In this document: in pieces, positions 1-13,440 of the stretch
Numbering within the stretch: position 1 is the first letter of the stretch
Layout: each line of letters begins with the position of its first letter
Assembly: GCF_014805625.2 (NCBI RefSeq)
Contig: NW_023998414.1
Span: 30,480,778 to 30,544,777 of the forward strand
DNA from: Glossina fuscipes
Taxonomy: Eukaryota; Arthropoda; Insecta; Diptera; Glossinidae
Reading direction: 5' to 3'
DNA: 64,000 nt
Notes under the pieces: model-generated
Databases searched by the model: none
Told to the model about the DNA's origin: nothing
Seen by the model: only the letters and a program-made list of their open reading frames with translations
Translations under genes and position numbers: made by a program

Positions 1-2780
1 CAGGGTAGGGTGGTGGCGGTTATGACATTTAAAATTTTACTTTTGCCTCAGCTAAATAACAGATTGTGTTCTATGTGAGAAAAAACTGTCATATCGCATG
101 ATCGCAAAATAGAGTAAAATCCCATCACAATGCATACGATATAATATACGATACTTAAGATTAAAGCTTATGCGATTTGTGAAAGTTTTTTTAGATTCAG
201 TTTACATTTTATTTGATTTATTATCATTGAGTTAATCTTCGTAAGCATTTTTTAAACGAAATATATCAAGGGATCAAGGGAAGAGGGAAAGCGTAACTCT
301 TTTGCTTTTGTTTATTTTGCATAATTCATGGATAGATTACGAAAGTGCACGTAACGATTGCAATTTCGCCGGCACAGATAATTCAATCAATTCTTTTATT
401 ACCATTTACGCTCTCTGTTACATATATACTTTATTTGATGCAAATATTTGATAAATATGCTGCCGATTAATGACCAACTTTTCGGCCATAATTACTACTG
501 CTAATATTTTAGAGGAGATTTGTAAACTTTCCGCCGAGAATGTATATGTGATTGGCTAAGTGCTTCAAAGGCACAAAAATATACCGGGGAGTTCTATAAA
601 ACATATGTAAGATCTTCCATCTTCAATGGGTGTCTGTCTATTCAAATAGTTCGCATAATAGAGCGGTTAATTTACGAATTGTATGGCAGATGATACGTCG
701 CCCATCAAAACTGCATCTAGCTGTCACTCGTTGATGTTGACAAAGTTCATTGACTATTTCTATCGGATTTTACAAGACTAGAAGTCTTGCGTTTTCTAAT
801 TTGAACGGGGCAGGCCGCCAAATTCAACTATGCCGTGTTGGGCTGTCGCCGGACGTTCACTGAGTTTTGCTAAGGGCATCGATTGGCGTCTTTGCGTATT
901 CGAATTCGAATCTTCATACACTTCTTCTAATCTGATTAAATCAGCTCATGATGCACGATTTCTTTTGAAATGCATCAACCAAACACACAATGATATCATA
1001 TATCTTAATAAGGTTTGCATTACAAAGCATAAGCGAGTCTAAAACGATCTATTCGGGAAATAGCCACGAACTATTTCCTTGAAGTAATGCAAGAAAACAT
1101 TTCCTCTCTTAATATAAAAATGAAACGTTTAGTTTTTACTTTGGGAAAACAGTAAAAACCTTTTACTTTTGCCCATAGTTTTTCTATAATTAGAAAGTGT
1201 AGCAAAACTTATTTAGCTTGAATCAACAAACAAGCAAACACCGATATCTAAATCATTCAATTGAATTCAGCGAATCATTGAATGGAGTGTTTGGTCACCG
1301 AATCGATTGTTTTTCTTATTTTTTTTATTTTTTTTTGTTTATTTGATTTTCTATTAACACTTTTCTATGTCCATGTATGCTTGTATTCCATCCAAATTTT
1401 TAATTTTTTTTTTTTTTTTTTTTTTTTTTCATATGTACGGAAACAAAAAATGCTAAAACCAATAGGCAAGTTAGGTTGACTTTAAAACGAATTTGGAGTC
1501 CCCGTCAATATCCGCATTTCGAATATCGTGCGACAGGACATGAGTAAAGAGTAGAATTGAAAGGATTATGAAGCATTTTCATTTTTAATTGTGAGTTGTG
1601 AGATTGTGGAATAGAACTCGCCATATCCGTATTGACGAATTAATGAGACGACCTTATAAAAGTTTAAGTAATTCAAAGATAGATTTACGTCCATTCGTAT
1701 ATTAAATTGTATTTGCTTTTTGTAGAGATCGAACGTAAATGTTTACAAAGACATTTTTGGTTGAGTCTTTTGTACATGTTGTCTGCCGGCCGTTACAAAC
1801 AGAATAACGGTACACATATATCATATGCCCCGGTGGTGGGCTTAAAAAAGAAAGTCTCTCTATAAACAAAGTCACGTTTGCGTTGTTTTGTATTTGACAG
1901 ACCAATACATGCAAAACTCGCATATGCATATGAACGAGTAGATGTCTTGTTCCAGTCGCAAATGGAAGAAAGGCAAGTTTAAAACACACACACACACATA
2001 TTTTGTTTTGCTTTTTTCTTTACGTTTCTTATTCACGTGCAACAATTTCGAAAGAATTACTTTACGATTTATTATCTATTTGTACGATTAAGTTATGTAT
2101 TCTAGGAAAGAAATATTTCGATGATTTTCGTTGAAGCAAAAAACCAAAAAAAAACTTTTTTAATAATCAATCCATCGCAATATAGCTCCTGTCTTTCGCT
2201 TGCTTTTTCCTATAACAAAATGGAAAGCAAGTTAGCAAGACTTTTTCATTTATATACCGCAAACTTAACTGAACTGTTTCTTAGATTGATAAATGTTTCA
2301 TGGCAAACATGTTTACAATCGCTTGATCCCTTTCATCGAACAAAACGCGTTACTCGGTTGACTTTAATTTGTTTAAGCGACCTATTAAGTTCCGAATATA
2401 GCCAGAAATCAGAAATTAATTAGCGCTAAGTTGGGAAAATAAGACAATACTCGAAGTATTAAATCGAGTATGAGAAACCGTATCGTGATGAAAAAATTCA
2501 AAAGTTGTCGGCTTACAATTCTGCTATATATCGTTTCGCACAAGTCACGTCTAGGACTGAAAAAGAGAAGAATAAGAAAGAAGAGAAAGAAAGTGCTTTA
2601 TGCACCACACCTTAATAGCCCAAGAATGTTTTTAGTTAAAGTTTGATGTTAAACTTTTTAAAATTATATATCTGCTGATATGGCTTTCATTTAAGTAAGT
2701 GAAACGCGTTATCGCGTAAACAGAAATTACATATGTCTTGCATTGAATTTTTTCCAATTCATCACATACTCCTTGCTATT

Positions 2781-2790
2781 NNNNNNNNNN
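2781..2790. other. Assembly gap (10 N)
   Basis: Ten consecutive unknown bases, a conventional placeholder for a scaffold gap. The true distance between the flanks may differ from ten bases. Confidence 0.98.
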
Positions 2791-2984
2791 ATGTAAGCTT
2801 GCCTCTCTTCGTCTCTCTGCCCGATCTTTGTCGATATACCTTTGCTTTCAATCTATAGCTAGCAATTTTTCATGTATTCGCGCGTTTTATTTTTTTATTT
2901 TGATTTTTTTTTTTTGGTCTCCTCGTATATAAGCGTTCCTATGAAAACTAAACACTTATATGGCAATCAAGTGTAGTGCTTAGT

Positions 2985-3100
2985 ATTTTATGACGCGAAC
3001 TGGTGATGAAAAACAAAATCTTTGATAAGAAAATTAATTTTAGTCAATTTGGATCATGCCAGGTAATGTTGTTCTTCATCTCTTCTTACGCCTTTTAAGG
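2985..3100 (+). repeat. Fragment of DINE-like family B repeat
   Basis: The stretch with AAAATCTTTGATAAG followed by AAATTAA matches the interior of the copies at about 45420 and 34195. A short sequence, ATTTGGATCATG, occurs at about 3049 and again near 3508. This is a small decayed fragment without recognisable ends. Confidence 0.3.
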
Positions 3101-6100
3101 AAGTAACGCGTCAAAATAAATGAAATGAAACCAGATTAACTGAGGTAGGACAGCGAATGGCAAAGTGTGACTCGCGCGAGCTGTATGCGTCTCTTTAACA
3201 CTTTGCATCTATTCTCCCGAAAATGAGTATACGTTGGCGAAGAGAGCACCCTCTGTTGTTGTTTAATTTTAACTTTTTCGCATAACTCTCCAATAGACGC
3301 GATTGAATCTCATTTGTTGTGTACGAGCGTACGGTGGAAGCCTCAGGCTTCATTATCACCTTATGAAAGCAGATCACTACTAATAGTTCGTACAGTAGGT
3401 TCGTGTTTAGGCATCCGCTGATAAATGGTGTAAGTGATTCACCGGCCCTGTTAAATGTGCCGGTCCCGTCTATTTAGCAACTTTAGGCTCATAAATTCTT
3501 AATCAATTTGGATCATGTCTATTATCTGATCTCCACATCTGACTCAATATAAATTCGCAAAAAAAGATTCTCTTTAGAGTTCGGGCACTGTCGATGTCAA
3601 GTACCTCAGTAAGACATAAAACTAGTTAAGCAAGCCATAAATCAAAATCAGGTAATACGGTGTTGAAGTATGGATTACTAGGCTATTTCAGGTTTGCATC
3701 CTCTTGCGCATCACCATGCACCGGTTATGCCCTATGATGCTTCAATTTCCATCCTAGTGCGAAGTTTGCTTTCGTTTAGGTGTCGTTCTCCTCGTGCAAT
3801 AATATGTTTTCTCTTTCACACTAAACGATTTAATATAGATCGTAATGAACTAGCCTTCTGCTATATATGTATAAGCTCAAGACTCTTATTATCCGTATTA
3901 ATGTCAAATTTAGGCGAAATTTAGAAATTTTACCTGAACTGAGACGAAATGAATGAACAAATAAATAACACTTCCCCTTGTGAGGTTGACTTGGGATATT
4001 TTGAAATACAGGAATTTATGCAGTTCGAAATTTGGATGTCTTTGCGCTGATTTAAAAAAATTGCAGAAAAAAAAAAAGAAAAAACAAATGTGAGAGAGAA
4101 TTTAGTTCACAGACCTGCAGAAGGAAGATATGATCATATGTGAAGAGGAGAAGTCTACATGTTTCTGAATAAATTCTTGTTAGTGCCTCTATTCACACTT
4201 GACTTCTTATCTATCGCATCATCTACCTAGACGTTGTAACTTTCCTCACAGAGCAAGATTCGGGGGAAAGCTAAAACTGTTATCATCACTTCATGTAGAG
4301 CGGGTGTGCCAGCTATGCTTCTATGTTTCTTAAATATGGCCATGCCGTAGATATAGATCACAAAATCTGGCATTTGAAAGGTGATGATCGGCAATCAGTC
4401 GCGTATTCAATCGTCGTCAATTTTTATATTGACAAAAAAGAAAAATATTCCATCACAAAAAAAGCCCATACATATAGAGTCCTATGGAAGATGAAATCTA
4501 TTTTTCAACTCTGGATTATCGCGTTTTAACAACAATTGCCTTTGAATCGTTTTCTTCGCTGCATTTCTTCGCTTATTCGTTTTCATTTTTGGCATATCCT
4601 TGTGTATTCGTGTCTAATACCACAAGCAATTGTTCTTTTTTTTTTTTTTAATAAAGTCAAAAATTACACCTTTTCATGTGCACGGCATCCTCTCAAGAGA
4701 CTAAAATATTTCATGCACAATTTTAAATCGCTGTTCCTGCTCATTATCGTTTGGTGAGTTAACCTTTCACTTTTGCGATGGTATATATATGTGACATCAG
4801 TTAGTATATCGAAAAAGTCTTTCAGCGAATTTTATCTAAATTAGTGAAAATCTATTAGAAAATCTTAATTCGATGATTGGTATGACATCTATTAAAAAAT
4901 CCTACATTTGATTATCGCATAAAAAGTGAAGTTGTGGAGCAAATAAATTTTGTAAATAGTTTTTACAAAAGTCATTTAATTATTCTGAACATGATTCACT
5001 AACTGTTTCCGATTCATCACATATTATATATATATATAAATAATATTTTTTTTTAGTAGAAAACTATTTTTACAATAGTACGTACAACAATTGAATTCCA
5101 TTGTAAAACATTCGCTCATTCATAAAACGTTAAAAAATGGAAGTAAGTAAAAAAAAAGTAATAAAAAGAGAGAAACAAAAGAATAAACGATTCGAAAATG
5201 CAAAAAGAAACAAAAGCAACAAATTAATGATAATAAGCAAAAAAACAAGTTATAGTCATTTTCGTTACTCTCTCAGAGAGAAATTGAATCGATTTACTAT
5301 TCAGAGCTGAATACGATCGATTTGGCTTTGAAAAGCTAATGCTTTCTATTTGCATTTTTTTCTTTTTTTTTTTTTTGTTTCTTAATACAAAAAGCAAAAA
5401 TGCTTTTTTCACCTAAAAGCTTTTCGTTGTCATTGCGTCATAATAAAAAACTATTGTAATTTCCGTCTTAATATGTTGTCTTCGTTGTAAGTTTTCGGGT
5501 TAGATCTTGGATATTAAAGTAATCTAGCGAATCCAAAACTCTCTTAAACAATGTCCAATAAGAAAAGTTTATTTTCTCTTTCTCAAAAAGCTTTGATAAA
5601 TTTTAAAATGGTTCGAGTCCTAAGTACTATAATTTACGATAAAATTGCATGCGTTGCAGGCAAGATGTATATATGCGTTCTTCGTTTAACACACATTTAT
5701 TCATACCGCGTCGTACTATTTACTTATTTTTTTTTTTTTGAATTTGAACGTAATATAAAATAATTTAATTGATTTGAGTGAGATATAACGTAAATTAAGA
5801 TAACGTGTTGTAACCAAATCAAGTCTCAAGGCGTAAATGTAGAACTATATATATATCAAAAAACTTCGTTTCAAACATACATATCGAAGATGAGAAAATT
5901 TTTTCAAGTTAATTTCGAGTTTTTATGTAAATTGCAGTTAATTTACTTTCTTTTTTCTGCAAGTTGATTGAAATGCTCTTTTTATTAAAGATAAAATAAA
6001 ATTAAGGGCAAAAAAAATCAATTGCAAAAAATAACACATTTTCGAATATATTCGATTTGTTGAAATCGCGTTATGTCAAAAAGGTGTAAATTTCGTATCG

Positions 6101-6755
6101 TGTTGCATCGAAAGTTTGCTTTAAGGGTAACCGTGTCAAACGAGGGTCGTTTGTATAGGATTTTTCGTAAGAATTATTCCATTGAAGGGTCAGCTATTAT
6201 TCTATTCTATTGGCAAGGGGTCAGTGATCGTTTTATTTACGAGTAAATTTGTTTGATGAACGATGCTTGGAGTTTTTTCAACGCACTGAGCTTGTTGTAA
6301 ATTGTTTTTATTGAAATTTTTTTGTTTTACTTTAAAGAAGTGCATTTTATGCACTACACCGTTTACTTGCATGAAGACGCAATAAAGTTTTCAATATTTA
6401 TGCAAGGGAAGCTTTTGCTTTTGCAAGCACAAGCATAAAGTGAAGAAGCGATTTGTTATAATATATGCGAAAAGCGTAGCTATATTGACAGCATTTGTGT
6501 TTGGGTTGTCAACTTTGCTAAAAGCTCTTTTGTTATAGCAACGATATAATAAAAATGACGAATTTGACTTATTTATTATAATACAATTTTATGCATGATA
6601 TAATATATTTATGTAAACTATGTAATGTGGAAAGGTTTTATTTACAGAAAGAAAATATTTTTCACATTGGGATTGAAGCAATATTTCAAAACTACATTAA
6701 TCTATTTTATATGTTCGGAGCGAAGTGTTTTTTTACACAAGTTGTGTCTTGCCTT

Positions 6756-6794
<39 letters not shown>

Positions 6795-8034
6795 ATTTAT
6801 TTAATATTTGTAATTTATTTAATAATAACACAGTTTTCATTCCTTTTCAGGTAAGTTGAACTACAAGATATCAAACTTTTCAAAATAATTTCTGGAGCAT
6901 CCAAACCTATTTTTATATGACAGGTAATAGATATTTTCTTTCAAAAATTAACAAAATGTTTTTTTTAAAAATAATAATTTAATCTTTCACTGTTTGTCTC
7001 AATTACATACGCATAATGTATTGTAATACTTTAATTAAAAGAAATTTTGATTTAATTGTATTTTTTTTTATTTTCTTTTTTTATATTATTTATTGAGATA
7101 TTTATGCCGTAATGCCATATATAAATATATATGCATGAAGCAGTATGTTATTGTTGGAAACCCAATTCTCACAAAATGTATTATTTATTTATTTATTTAC
7201 AATTTTTTTTGTTTTTTTTTTTTTTGTTTTTTTGCTTAATGTTAGTTTTATGGCATTTTTTTAATGTTAAAATAAACTAAAGTAATTTTCAGAGTTTTCA
7301 TGATTTGTGCAGTCGCATACTGTGCAAATTTATGCGTCTGAGCAGCATTAATTATCATTTTCAGGTAGAGTTGATGCTTGAAAATGATGTAAAAAACTTG
7401 TTGAAACAAAATGTAACGTTATATGAATAATTACCACTCTTAACATAAACAATAGCATTTTCTTTTAGTGCACACCTCTAAATATATAGTATATAAATGC
7501 GTGGAGTGGACTAATTATTTCTGACTGCGTCTAGAAGGTTGGAGGATTGACAATTTTTAATGCATCATCATATGCTCATTAAAATTCCTAGCGCCCCATT
7601 TCTAAACGCATTAGCATTAGCAAAGGCAGATAGTTTTTTTCTCTCCATGCGCCCATTTGTTGTGTTTTGTTTTCTTTCATTTTCAATGAAGTTTTGTTAA
7701 TCAACTAAGTTATCTTTTCTGAAAAGTTAGTGGACCTGTTTTTGTTCTTGCTTCGCCTTTCTTCTCGTTTCTTTCACTGTTTAGCATAGAAATCACTAAG
7801 AAAAAATGAGAGACAAGTTTAAGAAACGACAGCAAGGACTTTCGAAAGAATAGATTCAATCACGTTATATTATTAGATATGAAGCGGCTTTGCCATCGCT
7901 GAGACGATGTCCATATAATGTTCACTATACTGCGTTTGTTAGCGGTATATTAAGTACTTAACGATCTAAGCAACACCCGGAAAAGCTTAAGACAGACCTA
8001 CCAATCGTTTCAGAATCATTTCATGAATCGACGT

Positions 8035-8200
8035 AAGGATTTTTCTCCATGTGCGCATCTGTCCGTCTAATGATTGCGCTTAGGTGGCAATTTTCAGAAA
8101 ACGAAATGAAGGAAATTAAGGACGAATTAAAGACGAAGCCTATTGAGAATGAATTGGATCGACCATGTAGGATTGGATTGTCCATGTAGGACCGCATTTT
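8035..8200 (+). repeat. Fragment of DINE-like family B repeat
   Basis: It contains CTGTCCGTCTAATG and, about 80 bases on, a segment like the family B core (CTATTGAGAATGAATTGGAT against CTATTGAAAATGGTTCTGAT at about 56310). Ends are not visible. Identification rests on the order and spacing of these two core blocks. Confidence 0.4.
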
Positions 8201-8559
8201 GAAATAGTCATTGTGTGACATAAATTTAATAATGCAAAATGGAAGTAAGCCAACCTAACTGTACGTATGGAATGGGATCTTCTTTGTGCTTCGTACAAAC
8301 GTCGGACAAGGTCGACTTTTAAATGCTCTAAATCGCTTCATCTAGTACAGTTAGTTATTCAGTTGTTTTAGCACCAAACGTTTTATATCAAAAATTACAC
8401 GTGGAAAAGCATACGTTTCAAGACAGCCAGCATTTTGGAGGATAGCCAAAGAAGGTTAAAGGATCACATGACGTAATCCAAATTTAACCAACTTATTTTA
8501 TTTCCTAAAAATTTTATTATTTCTCAGTCTCCGTCGTAAAAAACTAGAAACTAGATTTT

Positions 8560-9400
8560 CTTTCCGCGCTAAGAGGTTTGCTTTTCATCATAATCCCTAT
8601 ATATGCTAGGGTCCAAATATTAGACCCTAGTTCCCTACTGTTCATTTTTTTTGCTAAATACCAGACACTATGGACCAATTTTCATCATAAGATAATAAAA
8701 AATTAAATCTTATTCTTATGCATAAGAAAGCTTGCATGGAGTGGGGTCCAAGAAATGGAACCAGGTGATTTAAATTTGGTCCATTTAATATTTATGTCAC
8801 AATGACTATATATGAACAAATTTTCATCATAAAACATTAACAATCCGATTTATTTGGTAGATAAGGGCTTATATATCTTGAGTATCCTTATATGTGGTGT
8901 CATCCGAAAAATGAACTTATTTGGTCGAAATTCGCTAAGGTTAATTTCTTTCTCAACTTATGAACTAATTTTCACTATGAGATATTGAGTATTAGACCTT
9001 TTTACCATATAAAGATTCACTTTTGGTAGGAACGGCTATATGAGAGGGGGTTCAAAAGATTCCTCCAGCCGAGCAAACATTTTCATACCAATTTGAAATA
9101 TTGAAATACTATTACTGAGCGATTTTTACCGAGAAATTATGAAATTTGCTATGTTTTCCCTACAATGGCTTTTCCGAATACGGTGTTATATGGAAAGTAT
9201 TCGAAGAAGTGGTACGAGTCTAATCATTTTCAACAGCGTTCCTCGTTCGGCGAAAATACGCCAGTGTATAAAATTTCATTAAAATATCTCAAGTATTACG
9301 ACATGTTGTTTGAACACCAAAACATAAGGGGGACAGATTAGCTTAGACTGGTTCGAAAATTTGATTTTGAATTGGTCGTTATAAGAAGAGGTAACCCTAT
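8560..9400 (-). repeat. DINE-like family B repeat, minus-strand copy
   Basis: Read on the minus strand this resembles the family B body: a core near 9210-9320 (reverse complement of the TTGAAAATGATT, ATGAAATTT and GAGATATTTTAATGA blocks), then repeated ATGATGAAAATTTG-type segments near 8680, 8825 and 8970. The element is old and has no clean ends. An 8-bp perfect inverted repeat (8606-8630) lies within it. Confidence 0.5.
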
Positions 9401-9677
9401 CCTAAGTTCTTCTGCTCATATGCGCCTGAAGAAAAACTGCGAAGCTTACACATGACGCACTTCTTATAGGCACTAGTCATGCTCTTTCGACAAAAACGGA
9501 GTATTTTTATATTTTTATTGGGCAGTTAACTGGCAAGGGATACCAAATATATTTGTGAGCATTTGCTCGACATAATTAATAGAGCTCCTAATACGAATTT
9601 TGTTTACTTGCAATTACAACTTGTACTACTTGAGATAAGGGATATGCAAATCTGTTAGGAGAGGAAGAGAGAAAGAG

Positions 9678-9680
<3 letters not shown>

Positions 9681-9768
<88 letters not shown>

Positions 9769-9781
9769 GAGCGAGAGAGAG
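9681..9781. repeat. (GA)n microsatellite
   Basis: About 100 bases of GA dinucleotides with two GC interruptions near 9755 and 9771. On the minus strand it creates a spurious Ser-Leu reading frame. In Diptera GA runs can bind GAGA factor or Pipsqueak, but nothing here shows that this one does. Confidence 0.95.
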
Positions 9782-10254
9782 GAAGAAAGATGTACGTAAG
9801 ATGTGGAATTACTTCAGATATATTATATATATTATATAATCGATTTAGAAACATTTTCTAATATATTGCATGATGTAGTCTGTCCGTCCAATGTATGCTG
9901 ATACAATAATATTTTTATGTTCAACTTATATGTGCTGATATACTTTTGGGCAAAGAGAAATCCTAATCAAAATGAATTGATTTGGATCAATCTACGTGCC
10001 TTGTACATGTTTAGACCGATATCCTTGAAAAGTCATTGTGAAGCGCTACAGAATAGAAGATGCGAAGCACTTAAAAGAAAAGTTTCTTATCTATCGTCCA
10101 GCTAAAGTTGTTGCAATTGTTGTCGTTTTATACAATTTTCTCTATATCTTGCAATCGCAAAAGGCGAACACAGATGAGTTGAAGTGTTAATCGTTTCAGC
10201 GTAAACTACTACTGCTGAGTGAATAAATGTAATATAAATTCTCTCTTCTTCTTA

Positions 10255-10283
10255 TTCTTCTTCTTCTTCTTCTTCTTCTTCTT
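10255..10283. repeat. (TTC)n microsatellite
   Basis: Nine or more TTC units, preceded by an imperfect CTTCTT stretch from about 10244. It is complementary to the (GAA)n run at 10509-10535. Confidence 0.9.
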
Positions 10284-10508
10284 AATATCTGGTCTTCTTT
10301 AATTTTCTTTGAAATTCTTTGAAATTTACATAACAGTTTCGTAATCTGTTCTTCTTCTCGTACGTAAGTCGTACGAAACTGGCTAAGAATAGAATAGATT
10401 TTGTAATTGCATAATTTTGAATTACACTGACCTAATTAATAACCTGCCTGAGTGGCCTGAATGTTGCCTATCAGCAATTATGTAAATATTTCATTAAAAG
10501 CCATAAGA

Positions 10509-10535
10509 AAAGAAGAAGAAGAAGAAGAAGAAGAA
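10509..10535. repeat. (GAA)n microsatellite
   Basis: About eight to nine AAG/GAA units about 225 bases downstream of the TTC run. The pair forms an imperfect inverted repeat. Confidence 0.9.
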
Positions 10536-12010
10536 CGATATACTGGCCGAGCGAGCGTATCGTAAAATCGCTCTTCCCATACAATTTTGCAAGTCATTAC
10601 ATTTGTTGTTGTTATTATTATTTTTATTATTATGAAGTTTATGAAAATTGAAATAACTCACAACTAACTCAACACTGAATCGAATAGAAGTAACAAGAAT
10701 TTAAAGTTGGCATAATAGTAAACCTCAGATGTTTTAAATGACAAACGTAAACTGTGCCGCTTGATTACCGCTAACTGTAGTAATTTTCACGTAAAAATTC
10801 TTAAAAAAAGAAACATCTGTTAAATAAATTCTTGCTTCTCTCTCTCTCTCTCCCTCTCTGGTCAAATCTGTTACAGTTAGTGCTATTATTATTATTATTA
10901 TTGTTGTTGTTGTTTGTTTGTTTGTTGTTATTGTTGTGGTTATTGTAGTTAATGACTTGCTTGCTGGAGACTAAGAAAAATTCAGTTTAACACATTATGC
11001 AGACAAAATACGTTTTATTTACTCGGCACACATGATTATGCAATATTTCGTACGCTTTAGTCTTTAGATAAATTATAGGCATGTATGGCTCTATACCATT
11101 GTGCCGGTTATGCATGTTATTGCGTTTAACTGTGCCACGCAATTATTCACTTGTTGCTGTCTTGTGCGGTTTTCTACATTAAACTTTATTCTAAATACGT
11201 ATAAAGATTTCTTTTTCTTCTTCTTCTTCTTCTCGTTACTCTTCTGATTCTCGCTGAAAAAAATAAAAATAAATAAAATCCTCAAATATATCACATTCAG
11301 ACGTTTTAAATATACGTATGAAAAAAAAAAAAATAATAATAATAATAATTTCAAATTATTTGTACATATACACGCACACCCATATCTATCCAAACATACA
11401 TATATGTATATATATATATATATATATATTTCTTTAATATCTTGAATGTAATTACAAATTTTATTAGCCTTTGAAATACAAAACGATTATTGACGGTAAA
11501 AAGAAGGAAAAGCAAAAAAAAAAAAAAAAAAAAAACAGAACTAACTCCACATGTGTGGAACGAACGCACACTATACACTTCAGCCACAACTTTCTACTTT
11601 CAACCTATAATCATTATACGGATATATTCTTAAGAAGAAGCTTTTGCGAAAACAACAAAAAACTACAAAATACAAAATAATTTACTTCGAATTATTATTG
11701 TGCATGCAGTATGAATGTTATTACATTCGTGTCATATCAATAGAACATTTTCTCATATATCAATAAATGGCGCGCATGCGCTCTATGAAAAATACATCAT
11801 TTATTATCAGAACATCATTTAGATCAGAATTTGAAAGACTCACTCATTCGCTATAATTGCAAGTCGTAAAATGCGTTCGATGTTCTTCTTCGATTTTATT
11901 CATTTCATCATTTCATCATTTTATTTTCCTTAAACGATTATGATTGTTCAACCTTTTAACCCGCGCTAATCTGTATTATATATGGGAAAAAGGCGAACTT
12001 ATTACGGGTC

Positions 12011-12345
12011 GCATCGATAATTGCTAGCTGCGATAACAATATCTTCAAATTTTTTTCATCTCCCACATAATATCGATAACAGAATTTTATATGTATGTTA
12101 AGTTCAAGAAAATTATCGGGAAATGGAAAAATTCTTTTAGTTAGTAGTTATTATCGTTACTCCCCATCGTGTGCTTTCTTCATGATATAACAATTATTTT
12201 ATTGCTTAATACGTTCTACATAAGACCAAATCCTCGATAAGTTATTCTTTCGTTCTCATCTGATCGATTAATTGTTTTTTTTTTTTTAATTTTTTAATTC
12301 AATGTTCGCGCTATCTGGTCAAGAATGCAGTTTAATCGATAACCG
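12011..12345. promoter_or_regulatory. Cluster of GATA/DRE-like motifs (candidate enhancer)
   Basis: Within 335 bases there are repeated CGATAA or TTATCG cores at about 12014, 12031, 12073, 12112, 12151, 12235 and 12336. The site at 12071 is a full TATCGATA, the DRE/BEAF-type octamer known from Drosophila promoters. CGATAA-type sites fit the GATA-factor consensus loosely. The cluster lies just upstream of a TATA-box sequence. No coding exon is recognised nearby, so the regulatory role is inference only. Confidence 0.3.
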
Positions 12346-12382
12346 AAAGTGAGTTATTGAATGAGAAGAACTTGGATGAGGG

Positions 12383-12390
12383 TATAAAAG
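12383..12390 (+). promoter_or_regulatory. Candidate TATA box
   Basis: TATAAAAG in a relatively G-containing context (GAGGGTATAAAAGAAAC), 40 bases after the last GATA-like site. The expected start would be near 12413-12420. No strong initiator is visible there, and the only short frame after it (ATG at 12450) ends after 22 codons. Confidence 0.25.
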
Positions 12391-12399
12391 AAACGAGTT

Positions 12400-13290
12400 G
12401 GTGCGAAACAAGCACAGCTATAAGAAGAGATTTCTCTGCAAAACATTTCATGGCAATGGTTTGTTCTTTGCTACGGTATCATAAAACGTTTTCGTTTCCT
12501 GGAATAAGGCCTTGATTCTAATCTATAATTTTATGTGTTTTTTTTTTGTCGATGAGCTCGTAAGAAATTAGACAGGTGAAGTTATTATGAGTCGGTTTAC
12601 CTGACATCCATTTTTCTGTAATTTTTCTTTGCTATAGCTATTAGTTCATTTCGGTAGAGATAGGGGTAAGCAAACAAATCCAAGTGCTTTCTAAAGTAAA
12701 CAAGACTTTACCAAAAAGACGCATCTTAGCAAAGCCAATTTTTGATTGGCGAGCCTGACCTGAGTCGGAAATATAGGCACATCCATCAATGACGGTTGGA
12801 GAAATCGACTTATTGCGTACAAAGTGACAGAGCATCTGTTCATCGCATGCTTTAGATCTGCATTTTGTATTTAATGCTGATTAGGAACTTTTTAAAGGGC
12901 TTATGCCGAAGTACGATTCGTTTGTTTCTTCTTCACTGCCTACATACATTGGCTCATTCCGCGACAACTTATCGTTCTCAAAATATATTTTAGAAACTAT
13001 GCATCAAATTTTTGAATTAAAACTATACGGCTCTCGTTAACGAAAGCGGAAAATCCACAAAAATTAAAGAAAAGCAAAAATTTTTTTTTTCTTATTTCAA
13101 TGTTTATTCAGTGCCAGTTAAACAACACGAAAAAGAATCCGATAAACCCGATAATAACTGATCCGACTTTGTTCACGAAACGTGACCTAACATAGGTAAA
13201 AGCGCTTTCAATATTCGCTTTTAACCCCCTATCACCGAACGATGAGTGGGGTAGTTTCTCAAATCGCTAGCAAAGTTTGTAGAAGGAAGG
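12400..13290. other. No gene recognised
   Basis: Short frames only, without similarity I recognise. If the TATA box at 12383 is real, a short first exon followed by a long intron could begin here, but no convincing donor site was identified. Confidence 0.5.
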
Positions 13291-13299
13291 TGAAGATCG

Positions 13300-13440
13300 C
13301 TCACAAAGTATATGTATTCACGTTTAGTATCCAATTCTCAATCTAAATCAATTATCTGTCCGTCTGTGTAAAGTTTGCGGTAAAAATTCTCGTGGGCGCA
13401 AAAGAGAAGCCACCGACTTCAAATGTGGCAGAAACAACTT
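13300..13440 (+). repeat. Fragment of DINE-like family A repeat
   Basis: It has the family A order of blocks: ACAAAGTATATGTATTC, then AAATCAATTATCTGTCCG followed by TCTG, then GAAGCCACCGACTTCAAAT and GGCAGAAAC. The same order is seen at 27080-27215 and 62830-62985. The 3' part is not recognisable. Confidence 0.5.

Larger units (their letters stand above)
1..7980. other. Gene-free AT-rich region
   Basis: No reading frame here has recognisable protein similarity, and no consistent series of spliced exons was found. The frames longer than 60 codons are short and of atypical composition, and several are driven by poly-T or poly-A tracts. The stretch holds homopolymer runs, a short CA run near 1985, a TA run at about 6763-6790 and the assembly gap at 2781-2790. 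It is best read as intergenic or long-intron DNA. Confidence 0.6.
9800..12000. other. Gene-free region with microsatellites
   Basis: No supportable gene. It contains a TTC run, a GAA run, a CT run at about 10837-10857, ATT/TTG runs near 10885-10935, TA runs near 11400-11430 and poly-A at about 11514-11536. The reading frames of 60-100 codons are Lys- or Phe-rich products of these tracts. Confidence 0.6.

Noticed and set aside
9588..9854. 88-codon minus-strand Ser-Leu repeat frame
   Set aside because: It is a translation of the (GA)n microsatellite; no flanking coding signal.
11091..11680. Overlapping 70-100 codon frames on both strands
   Set aside because: Phe-, Lys- and Tyr-Ile-rich products of poly-T, TTC and TA tracts.
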